DNA from: Deltaproteobacteria bacterium
Lineage (GTDB): Bacteria > Desulfobacterota > Desulfomonilia > Desulfomonilales > Desulfomonilaceae
Assembly (NCBI GenBank): GCA_026388665.1
Contig: JAPLJJ010000051.1
Location: 1-34,699, forward strand
Reading direction: 5' to 3'
DNA length: 34,699 nucleotides
Below the pieces are notes generated by a model. The model did not search any database and was not told where the DNA came from. It saw nothing but the letters and a program-made list of their open reading frames with translations. Positions 28,241 to 34,699 of the stretch are shown here, piece after piece (the stretch's first letter is position 1; each line of letters starts with the position of its first letter). Made by a program: the position numbers and the translations under genes.

Positions 28241-28945
28241 CTAGACAGCCAAATATGTCTTCTGTACGGCCTCTTGTTTTCTGAATTCCTCCATTGTCCC
28301 TGTATACACTACATGACCTTTGTCTATGACGACGACCCGATCGGAAACCCCCATGGCGAAACGAATATTCTGCTCTGAAAGCAGTATTGTTGTCTGGGCG
28401 GATTTAAGGCTCCTTATAAGTTCCTTTAAAACTGCTACAATAACCGGCGCTAGCCCTTCCGTCGGTTCGTCCAAGACCAGCAGGTCAGGGTTACCCATGA
28501 GCGCCCTTGCAATAGTCAACATCTGTTGCTCACCACCGGAAAGCGATCCACCAAGTCTATCTCTGCACAACTCTATTGTTGGAAAATGTTCTAAAACAGT
28601 TTCCATAGTCCAGCGGCCTTTCCGGCCTGGTATCTTTCCCAACTCCAAGTTCTCTCGAACGGTGAGAGGTCCAAAGATTCGACGATCCTCTGGAACGAAT
28701 CCCATTCCCATACGTGCCATTTTATAGGACGGCATACCCGTGCATTGCTTACCCTTGAAAATCACCTTGCCTTTTTTGGGAGGAGTCAAGCCCATGATCG
28801 AGCGAAAAGACGTGGTTTTACCCGCCCCATTTCGACCCATAAGACAGACAGTCTCTCCTGGGTAGACGGACAGGTTCACGTCGAACAGGATGTGGCTACG
28901 CCCATAGAATGTATTCAGGCCTTCAGCTTCCAGGATGTAGTTCAT
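28241..28945 (-). CDS. livF: Branched-chain amino acid-type ABC transporter ATP-binding protein LivF
   Basis: This 234-residue ATPase has Walker A G37-R-N-G-A-G-K-T44, the signature L-S-G-G-E-Q-Q, and Walker B L-L-V-L-D-E-P-T-E-G. It has the short C-terminus typical of LivF rather than LivG. It partners LivG to drive import through LivH and LivM. The ATG overlaps the livG stop (ATGA) and has a GGAGG site. The transported compound is not necessarily an amino acid; this family also takes up amides, urea and aromatic acids. Confidence 0.93.
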   Translation of the reverse strand: MNYILEAEGLNTFYGRSHILFDVNLSVYPGETVCLMGRNGAGKTTSFRSIMGLTPPKKGKVIFKGKQCTGMPSYKMARMGMGFVPEDRRIFGPLTVRENLELGKIPGRKGRWTMETVLEHFPTIELCRDRLGGSLSGGEQQMLTIARALMGNPDLLVLDEPTEGLAPVIVAVLKELIRSLKSAQTTILLSEQNIRFAMGVSDRVVVIDKGHVVYTGTMEEFRKQEAVQKTYLAV

Positions 28946-29697
28946 AAAACCTCCTCGCCGAGATACGCTGTAATCACCTCAGGATTATTACGTATTTCTT
29001 CCGGAGTGCCCTCAGCCAGGAGCCTGCCCATTTGGAGTACCCGCACTGTCTGCGCGATGCCAAAGACTGTATCCATGTCATGTTCAATAAACAAAAGAGT
29101 AAGGTTGAACTCTTTCCAAAGCCTTTTGATCAAATTTCGGGTGAGCAGACGCTCTTCGGGGGACATGCCAGAAGTAGGCTCGTCCAAAAGGAGCATTTTA
29201 GGTTCTAATCCTAGGGCAATTCCAATATCCAGGAGCTTCTGATCGCCGTGAGCCAGCTCGAATGCAGGCCGGTCAGCTTGTTTCCCAAGGCCAATACTTT
29301 CCAGGATTTTGAAAGCCTTATCCGTCGCTTCTTTGAAATAAGAAACATTTTTTATTGCTTTACGCGTCTTGTTCAGTCGAGACAGACATGCGACACGTAC
29401 ATTATCGAGCACAGTCTCTTCCGGGAAAAATGAGGTAACCTGAAATGCTCGTCCCATACCACGAGACACAATTTCACGAGTGCTAAGATCGGTTATATCC
29501 TCTTGCCTGAAGATTATCCGACCCTTGTCCGGTCTAAGGTAGCCCGTGATTTGGTTGAATAAAGAGGTTTTTCCGGCCCCATTTGGTCCAATTACGGCTG
29601 ATATGCTTCCCGGCGCCACTGAGAAACTCACTCCTGCAGTAACTCTGAGCCCACCGAACGATTTAGTTACGGAGTCAAGCACTAAAAGTGGTTCCAT
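28942..29697 (-). CDS. livG: Branched-chain amino acid-type ABC transporter ATP-binding protein LivG
   Basis: The protein is 251 residues from the ATG at 29697, which has GAGG with a 5-base spacer; a GTG at 29703 is in frame but too close to that site. Walker A is G-P-N-G-A-G-K-T, and the signature region reads L-A-H-G-D-Q-K rather than L-S-G-G-Q, a variation common in LivG. Walker B is L-L-L-D-E-P. A C-terminal extension (GRLLAEGTPEEIRNNPEVITAYLG) is the family hallmark. It overlaps livM by 23 bases and livF by 4, so the four transport genes are tightly coupled. Confidence 0.92.
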   Translation of the reverse strand: MEPLLVLDSVTKSFGGLRVTAGVSFSVAPGSISAVIGPNGAGKTSLFNQITGYLRPDKGRIIFRQEDITDLSTREIVSRGMGRAFQVTSFFPEETVLDNVRVACLSRLNKTRKAIKNVSYFKEATDKAFKILESIGLGKQADRPAFELAHGDQKLLDIGIALGLEPKMLLLDEPTSGMSPEERLLTRNLIKRLWKEFNLTLLFIEHDMDTVFGIAQTVRVLQMGRLLAEGTPEEIRNNPEVITAYLGEEVL

Positions 29698-30658
29698 TTT
29701 CACCTCGATTCTTGGCGTCGGGTCTAAAACGGCCCCTTAAAAGCTGGACCTCGCCTACCAAACCCTTTGGCAGTATGAGGACCATGACCATCATGATCAG
29801 CCCGATGATCAAAGACCAGTATTCAGTACGTGCGCCAACTACATCTTGGATTATGATGATCAACGCCGCTCCGATAAATGGACCAAAGAACTGGCCGATG
29901 CCTCCAATTACGGCCATAAGAATTACTTCACCCGAGGTAGTCCAATAAAACATATCGGGGTGTATGGAATTATCGACGCCTGCCATCAGGCCACCGGCCA
30001 ATGCAGCGAAAAAAGATGAAATAACGTAAATTCTAAGCTGATTGCGCCGGACTCGCCGCCCGAGAAAACGCACTCGGTCGGGGTTCTGCCGAATGCACCG
30101 AAGCACGAGCCCCATAGGCGAATTCACTAAACGTCGTAAGACCCAAATCGAAACAGCTACAAGCAGCAGAGTAAAAAAATAATAAACAGTATGATTCGCA
30201 AGAATTCCGGGCGGTATAATACTTTGAATCCCGTCGTCACCTCCTGTAAAATGGTACCACTTGAATGTTATCTGCCAGACCAACTGACCGAAGGCCAATG
30301 TGAGCACAGTGAAATACACCCCACTGACACGTATGACCAATAGGCCTATCAGAATAGAGACCAAGGTAGCTGACAAAAGCCCCAGGCCTATAGCGGGCAG
30401 GAACCAGATGTCGCCGAAGTTCTTTACCATTAGGCCGACCGAGTAGGCCCCTAGACCGTAATATAGGGCCTGGCCGAAGGATAGCATGCCCGTTACCCCG
30501 AACAGCATGTTGAAAGCCATTGCGAACATGCCCCAAATCAAAATGTGATTGGCCAGGATAAGATGGTAGTCGGATTTTTCCAACAAAGGTATTAGACCAA
30601 AGATCACAAAAAACAGTGCCCAGAAAACGACTTCCTTGATTTTTGCGTGGTTTTTCAT
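29675..30658 (-). CDS. livM: Branched-chain amino acid-type ABC transporter permease LivM
   Basis: This is a 327-residue permease with about eight to nine hydrophobic helices and the LivM segment N-M-L-F-G-V-T-G-M-L-S-F-G-Q-A, which binds the ATPase side of the complex. It begins after a short basic N-terminus and pairs with LivH to form the channel. The ATG lies 2 bases after the livH stop, with AGGAAGG inside livH. It is a cytoplasmic membrane component of an importer. Confidence 0.93.
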   Translation of the reverse strand: MKNHAKIKEVVFWALFFVIFGLIPLLEKSDYHLILANHILIWGMFAMAFNMLFGVTGMLSFGQALYYGLGAYSVGLMVKNFGDIWFLPAIGLGLLSATLVSILIGLLVIRVSGVYFTVLTLAFGQLVWQITFKWYHFTGGDDGIQSIIPPGILANHTVYYFFTLLLVAVSIWVLRRLVNSPMGLVLRCIRQNPDRVRFLGRRVRRNQLRIYVISSFFAALAGGLMAGVDNSIHPDMFYWTTSGEVILMAVIGGIGQFFGPFIGAALIIIIQDVVGARTEYWSLIIGLIMMVMVLILPKGLVGEVQLLRGRFRPDAKNRGENGTTFSA

Positions 30659-30660
30659 GG

Positions 30661-31563
30661 CTACACCTTCCTGATTTTCCGCGAAGCAAAAAGACCCTCA
30701 GGTTTGAAAATCAGGGTCAGCACCATGACGAGATAGTTGAACAGCGATGCCCAGTCCGGGACCGTAGCGACGGCAAAGGAATTGACTTCACCCAAAATTA
30801 AGGCCCCCAGCCATGCCCCCCAAAAGTTGCCCATCCCTCCTATTACAACTACAATCAAAGAGTCTATAATTACCTCTATTCCTGCTCCAGGGACCACGGA
30901 GCGAAGAGGCGCCGCGAGGGCCCCGGCGAACCCGCCCATTGCTGTAGCGATTCCAAATACCAGCGTCATTGTGAGAGGCACATTTACACCCATGGAACCC
31001 AACATCTCTCGGTCCAGGGCCGCAGCTCGGGCGATTCGGCCGGTTCGAGTGCGAGACAGAATCAACCATGCCATGACGACTACGACAAGCCCAATTCCTA
31101 TTATTGCAAGGTTATATGACGGAATGGTCAATCCGCCTATTTCTATGGCCCCCCTGAATCCTGTAGGTCGTGCCAAAGACTTGTACTCGGCTCCCCAGAT
31201 CAACTTCACGAGGTCATCAATCACCAAAATAAAAGAATAAGTCAAAAGTATCTGGAACCCGCCTTCTTCAGCACGTCCATAAATGCGACGAAGGAACACC
31301 GATTCAGCGATCATGCCTAGGACCCCAGCTCCAAGGGCGGCTACCAAGACGGAGATCCAGAAATTGGCGTGCCAGGCAGAAACCGTCTGATAGGCTAGGT
31401 AAGCCCCAATCATGTAAAAAGACCCGTGGGCGAAGTTAAAGACATTTCCCACACCAAAAATCAGAGTGAGTCCACTGGCTACGAGGAATAGCAGGGTAGC
31501 CATCATCAACCCGCTTAGGAATTGCATTATTATGAACGAAGGATCCATTGCGAGCACTCTCAT
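30661..31563 (-). CDS. livH: Branched-chain amino acid-type ABC transporter permease LivH
   Basis: The protein is 300 residues as listed from the ATG at 31563. The internal ATG at 31548 (MDPSFIIMQFLSG) matches the usual family start and is equally likely; neither has a strong ribosome site. It has about eight hydrophobic helices, with the LivH signature G-V-G-N-V-F-N-F-A-H-G-S-F near residue 35. It forms the import channel with LivM. It follows the binding-protein gene by 54 bases and precedes livM by 2. Confidence 0.92.
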   Translation of the reverse strand: MRVLAMDPSFIIMQFLSGLMMATLLFLVASGLTLIFGVGNVFNFAHGSFYMIGAYLAYQTVSAWHANFWISVLVAALGAGVLGMIAESVFLRRIYGRAEEGGFQILLTYSFILVIDDLVKLIWGAEYKSLARPTGFRGAIEIGGLTIPSYNLAIIGIGLVVVVMAWLILSRTRTGRIARAAALDREMLGSMGVNVPLTMTLVFGIATAMGGFAGALAAPLRSVVPGAGIEVIIDSLIVVVIGGMGNFWGAWLGALILGEVNSFAVATVPDWASLFNYLVMVLTLIFKPEGLFASRKIRKV

Positions 31564-31617
31564 ATGGATGCGGACGTATGTCTAGTCCGCATCCCTTTTT
31601 AACTAAGTCGTTGCAGG

Positions 31618-32874
31618 CTATTTCTTTTGAAGCTTATCGATATATTCCTTTGGAGGAAGCAATTCTTCTGCCTTATATACCTTCCACTCACCCAACATAA
31701 GTTTGGCCGGTGGGAATTTGTCATTCGGCACAGTTACGCCGATAGCCTGATCTTGGACAATCTGATGCGATTTAGGATCAATATAGGATGTAAAACCGTC
31801 CGGGTCTTCGGGAAGTTTGATTTTCATGCCTTCAAAGGCCTTTACCAAGGCCTCGGTATCGTCAGGGTTACCAACCTTTTTCACCGCTTCTGCGATAGCG
31901 TAGATCCCCGCATACGCGCCTTCCGCCGCATAGGTCGGGTACCGACCGGTCTTTTGGAAGAACTTCTTCACGTACTCACGGTTAAGCTCCGTATCCGGCC
32001 AATTATTGTGATGGCGGGCGCTAAGGACAAGGCCCTTGGGCAGATCTGAGCCCATAGCGCTCATCAGTTCGTAATTACCCCCGGCGTCAGGATGGAAATA
32101 TAGGGTCTTTGTTAATAGGCCGTAAGGTAGGGCCTGCTTGATAAATGCAACGGTGTCACCTCCCCAGAAACCGGCTACCAAAATGTCCGGTTTGTCGTTT
32201 CCTATGGAAGTAATAAATGCTGTGTAGTCAGGAGCAAAGATCTTCGGCCAATATTCTCCAACGGCCTTGTACTTGACCCCAAAACGGTCTAGATTATATT
32301 TGAGTTCGTCCCACTGATCATGTCCGTAGGCGTAGTCCGGCCCTATGTAAGCGATAGTTTCCCACGGCTTTGTCTGCTTTAGTTCTTTGAGGTAGAGAGC
32401 GCCTGCGGCCATAGACTGGAAAGTGTTATTGGATACCCGGAAGTAATAGGGCTGCAATTTGTCTGTGGTTAGCTGAGTAGATGCGTGATCCGTGCCGATA
32501 AAGATCTTCTTGTATTGTTTAGATACTTCTGTAACGGCCAAACCCACTGCGGAGCTGACCACGCCAAAAAGAAAATGTACCTTATCCTGCGTAATGTAAC
32601 GTTTGGCGACCATTACGGAATAGTCCGGCTTGGCCTTGCTGTCCGTGTTCGTAAATTCGAACTTATAGCCCGCAACGCCACCTTTAGAATTGATCTCTTC
32701 TATGGCCATCTCTGCCGCGTCAACCGAGTCCAACCCGTACAATCCCGGTCTACCCGTCATTGGGTACATAGCGCCAATCTTGATGATTTTTTCTTGTGCG
32801 CTCACGGAGAATGGCCACACCACGAACACCAAGAAAGCCAGCAGTATCAGGGTTAAGTTTTTGTGTTTAAGCAT
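31618..32874 (-). CDS. ABC transporter periplasmic substrate-binding protein (LivJ/Peripla_BP_6 type)
   Basis: This 418-residue protein has a Sec signal peptide at residues 1-26 (LILLAFLVFVVWPFSVSA) and no lipobox, followed by Q-E-K-I-I-K-I-G-A-M-Y-P-M-T-G-R, the first strand of the type I periplasmic binding fold. The binding site is a two-lobed cleft of the LivJ family. A strong GGAGGAGG ribosome site precedes the ATG, and a sigma-54 promoter lies 48-64 bases upstream. It is the first gene of the operon with livHMGF, adh and aor. The ligand could be a branched-chain amino acid, aromatic acid or alcohol-related compound; it cannot be told here. Confidence 0.93.
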   Translation of the reverse strand: MLKHKNLTLILLAFLVFVVWPFSVSAQEKIIKIGAMYPMTGRPGLYGLDSVDAAEMAIEEINSKGGVAGYKFEFTNTDSKAKPDYSVMVAKRYITQDKVHFLFGVVSSAVGLAVTEVSKQYKKIFIGTDHASTQLTTDKLQPYYFRVSNNTFQSMAAGALYLKELKQTKPWETIAYIGPDYAYGHDQWDELKYNLDRFGVKYKAVGEYWPKIFAPDYTAFITSIGNDKPDILVAGFWGGDTVAFIKQALPYGLLTKTLYFHPDAGGNYELMSAMGSDLPKGLVLSARHHNNWPDTELNREYVKKFFQKTGRYPTYAAEGAYAGIYAIAEAVKKVGNPDDTEALVKAFEGMKIKLPEDPDGFTSYIDPKSHQIVQDQAIGVTVPNDKFPPAKLMLGEWKVYKAEELLPPKEYIDKLQKK

Positions 32875-32921
32875 AGACCTACCTCCTCCATCCTTAGTTT
32901 TTTTTGCTTTGCGTCTAAAGG

Positions 32922-32938
32922 AGCAATAAATATGCCAG
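32922..32938 (-). promoter_or_regulatory. Sigma-54 (-24/-12) promoter of the importer/alcohol oxidation operon
   Basis: On the minus strand the sequence reads CTGGCATATTTATTGCT. It matches the consensus YTGGCAC-N5-TTGCW at every conserved base except one (T for C after GGCA), with exact -24/-12 spacing. It lies 48 bases upstream of the binding-protein ATG, so transcription would start near 32911. Confidence 0.78.
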
Positions 32939-33002
32939 GGTCAGGTGGTCTGACGGATGCAAGCTTTCACTAGAGTAGCCGGTGAACTAACGGGAAAAAG
33001 AA

Positions 33003-33020
33003 CATTGCATATATGCAATG
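33003..33020. promoter_or_regulatory. Activator-binding site 1: 18-bp perfect palindrome
   Basis: CATTGCATATATGCAATG is a perfect 18-bp palindrome containing ATTGC-N6-GCAAT at 33004-33019. It is the best of three copies in this spacer and lies about 65 bases upstream of the sigma-54 promoter. Confidence 0.7.
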
Positions 33021-33062
33021 AAGCGAGGCCAAAAAAAGACTAAAGTGTATTTTATAGATATT

Positions 33063-33075
33063 AATCAGTGGTTTA
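33063..33075 (+). promoter_or_regulatory. Candidate IHF-binding site
   Basis: AATCAGTGGTTTA fits the degenerate IHF consensus WATCARNNNNTTR at all defined positions. It lies between the upstream activator sites and the sigma-54 promoter, where IHF bending is usual. The short consensus makes a chance match possible. Confidence 0.4.
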
Positions 33076-33082
33076 TTCTATG

Positions 33083-33098
33083 ATTGCAGTAATGCAAC
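33083..33098. promoter_or_regulatory. Activator-binding site 2
   Basis: ATTGC-AGTAAT-GCAAC is one mismatch from the ATTGC-N6-GCAAT pattern. Its centre is 79 bp from site 1 and 19 bp from site 3, so sites 2 and 3 would lie about two turns apart on the same face. Confidence 0.6.
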
Positions 33099-33099
33099 A

Positions 33100-34699
33100 C
33101 TATTGCTTTCTTGCAATGATTTGTGTCGGATCGTATTTCACCATCTTGCGCCATAGAGTAGTAGGATGAACACCCAGCGCACGCGCCGCTATCGGCAAAC
33201 TCTTATAACGTTGTAAAGCGCTTACAATAATTCGATGCTCCAGCGATTGGACCGCGGCCCTGAGCGTCAAACCTTCCTCAATGTAATTCTGCGATTCAGC
33301 GATCTGCTCTTGCAGTTCTCCGGGTAAGTCCGAAAGAGAAATCAAGTTTCCGTCACTCATGATCATCATACGCTCCATAATGTTTATGAGTTCACGCACA
33401 TTACCCGGGTATTCGTAGCGCATAAGCCTGTCCAGCACGGCGGGTTCCAGGCGCTTATTACAACCCATGGACCTATTGAATTTCTCCAGTCTGTTTAAAG
33501 CTAACGCGGCAATATCATCCCGCCGCTCACGCAAAGGAGGGATATGAATAGGGATCACGCTCAGCCTGTAATAGAGATCTTCGCGGAAGGCGCCCTTTTG
33601 GACAAGTCTCATTAAATCGTGGTTTGTGGCTGCTATGATGCGGACGTCGACTGACGTGGGGCGCGTGCCTCCTAGTCGTGTAAATGTCTTTTCCTCGATA
33701 ACCTGCAATAATTTGACCTGCATAGCCAAGGTCAACTCGCCCAACTCATCGAGAAATACTGTCCCAGTGTGGCCTACCTCAATCAGCCCGGCTTTACCCT
33801 CAGGGGCCGCTCCGGTAAAAGCGCCCTTGGTATAGCCGAATAGTTCGCTCTCAATCAGCGATTCCGGTATAGATCCACAATTAATTTTTATGAGGGGGCG
33901 TTCTTTTCTGGGGCTCATGAGATGAATAATTCGAGCCAGCATACTCTTACCCACACCAGATTCGCCGTACAACAAGACGGATGCGTCCACGGCAGCCACT
34001 TTAATCGCTCTTTGCACTGTTTGAATCATGGCGCTGCTATTGACCACCATGTCTTGCAGATCGTGCTGGAACTTCTCCTGCTCCACGAGGGACTGGTAGT
34101 AGCGTGAACTTAAACGGCGGGTTTCTTCCAGTTGAGCCTTGAGTTCATTAAGTAGCGTTATGTCACGAACATTTGTTACAACTAAGGCGATCTTGTCTTC
34201 ATCGTCAAAGATAGGAGTCCCTGTGACCAGCAGGTGTTTGCCGCCCTTGATCTTCTGCATGATCGTTACTTGGTCTCGTTTCTCCAGAACGTCTAGTGTC
34301 GCCGAATGATCAAAAACCCCTTCTTTTACTAGATCCATCATGTTTCGGTCGATCAAGTCTTCCCGTTTCAAGCCTGTTATTCGTTCGTATGCGCTATTAA
34401 CCCGAATAGTGTTGGCTTTGCCGTCTGTTATGTACAGGCCGTCAAAGGAAGACTCAAAGATAGCCTCCAGCTCGCGGTGAAGTTCCTTGTAGCCCTGTAG
34501 ACCGGAGATCATGGCCTCGTATTCCGAGATGTCCTGGAACACGCTGATAACCCCAGCCACCTTTCCATTGATCACAATTGGATTACGGTTTGCGATGATG
34601 GTTATTTGTGGGAGGACTATTTTCTTACCGACTTGAGGGAGGCCCGTCTCCAAAATACTCTTCAAGTCAGGCCAAGTTTCAGGTCGAATCTCTGAGAAG
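33100..34699 (-). CDS. PAS-containing sigma-54-dependent transcriptional activator (5' end outside window)
   Basis: The frame is open to the window edge, so about 532 C-terminal residues are visible. From the N-terminus come the end of one PAS domain, a complete second PAS domain, a short coiled linker, an AAA+ domain and a C-terminal Fis-type helix-turn-helix. The AAA+ domain has Walker A G-E-S-G-V-G-K-S, the sigma-54-contact loop G-A-F-T-G-A and Walker B V-F-L-D-E-L. The final helices (AALQRYKSLPIAARALGVHPTTLWRKM-type, listed here in part) bind DNA. No receiver domain is visible. It probably senses a ligand or redox state through PAS and activates the downstream importer/alcohol oxidation operon, whose promoter carries matching inverted repeats. 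Its stop is 225 bases from the binding-protein ATG. Confidence 0.93.
   Translation of the reverse strand, partial: FSEIRPETWPDLKSILETGLPQVGKKIVLPQITIIANRNPIVINGKVAGVISVFQDISEYEAMISGLQGYKELHRELEAIFESSFDGLYITDGKANTIRVNSAYERITGLKREDLIDRNMMDLVKEGVFDHSATLDVLEKRDQVTIMQKIKGGKHLLVTGTPIFDDEDKIALVVTNVRDITLLNELKAQLEETRRLSSRYYQSLVEQEKFQHDLQDMVVNSSAMIQTVQRAIKVAAVDASVLLYGESGVGKSMLARIIHLMSPRKERPLIKINCGSIPESLIESELFGYTKGAFTGAAPEGKAGLIEVGHTGTVFLDELGELTLAMQVKLLQVIEEKTFTRLGGTRPTSVDVRIIAATNHDLMRLVQKGAFREDLYYRLSVIPIHIPPLRERRDDIAALALNRLEKFNRSMGCNKRLEPAVLDRLMRYEYPGNVRELINIMERMMIMSDGNLISLSDLPGELQEQIAESQNYIEEGLTLRAAVQSLEHRIIVSALQRYKSLPIAARALGVHPTTLWRKMVKYDPTQIIARKQ
33102..33117. promoter_or_regulatory. Activator-binding site 3, inside the activator's 3' coding end
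   Basis: ATTGC-TTTCTT-GCAAT is a perfect match to the repeat pattern. It covers the last codons and part of the stop of the activator gene. It is the most upstream of the three sites relative to the sigma-54 promoter. Confidence 0.6.

Noticed and set aside
28745-29242. Plus-strand 165-residue open frame in livF/livG
   Set aside because: It is antisense to two ATPase genes with intact Walker and signature motifs.

Overview
The window looks like chromosomal DNA of a Gram-negative, probably strictly anaerobic bacterium, most likely a Desulfobacterota (deltaproteobacterial) lineage. This is inferred from three things: outer-membrane biogenesis genes (LptG, AsmA-like, LolA-like, MMPL/RND), a tig-clpP-clpX-lon block, and a tungsten-type aldehyde:ferredoxin oxidoreductase under sigma-54 control. 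No rRNA, tRNA, CRISPR array or intact mobile element was seen. Coding density is high and every large gene has an intact frame. The first and last genes are cut by the window edges.

Layout. (1) 1-4906, plus strand: a candidate lipid/envelope operon with the C-terminal part of an MMPL/RND transporter, an unusual membrane-anchored protein with a zinc-dependent phospholipase C/S1-P1-nuclease-like metal site, and a secreted LolA-like protein. (2) 4947-11628: an AsmA-like protein (minus), a diacylglycerol/lipid kinase (plus), and a minus-strand operon of GT2 glycosyltransferase, NAD-dependent sugar epimerase and LptG. (3) 11869-18111, plus: trigger factor, ClpP, ClpX and Lon, followed by a 62-residue helix-turn-helix-like protein and a clear terminator. 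(4) 18343-24902: a YdcZ-type membrane protein, a divergent Wzx-like flippase, then a MacB/FtsX-type permease with no ATPase beside it, a DUF2062 protein and a second complete MMPL/RND transporter. (5) 25128-34699, all minus: a PAS-containing sigma-54 activator (cut by the window end), followed by a branched-chain-amino-acid-type ABC importer (binding protein, LivH, LivM, LivG, LivF), an iron-dependent alcohol dehydrogenase and an aldehyde:ferredoxin oxidoreductase.

Two regions deserve most attention. In the gap between the activator and the importer operon, one DNA segment holds three copies of an ATTGC-N6-GCAAT inverted repeat, one of them inside an 18-bp perfect palindrome. It also holds an IHF-like site and a well-matched -24/-12 sigma-54 promoter. 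Together these read as a self-contained regulon: the activator binds the repeats and switches on uptake of a compound and its oxidation from alcohol to aldehyde to acid, reducing ferredoxin. At the other end, the second gene joins a phospholipase C-like zinc site to a transmembrane anchor and a TolB/CsgG-like extracytoplasmic domain. It sits between an MMPL transporter and a LolA-like carrier, which suggests an undescribed lipid-handling module. The substrates of both systems cannot be read from sequence.
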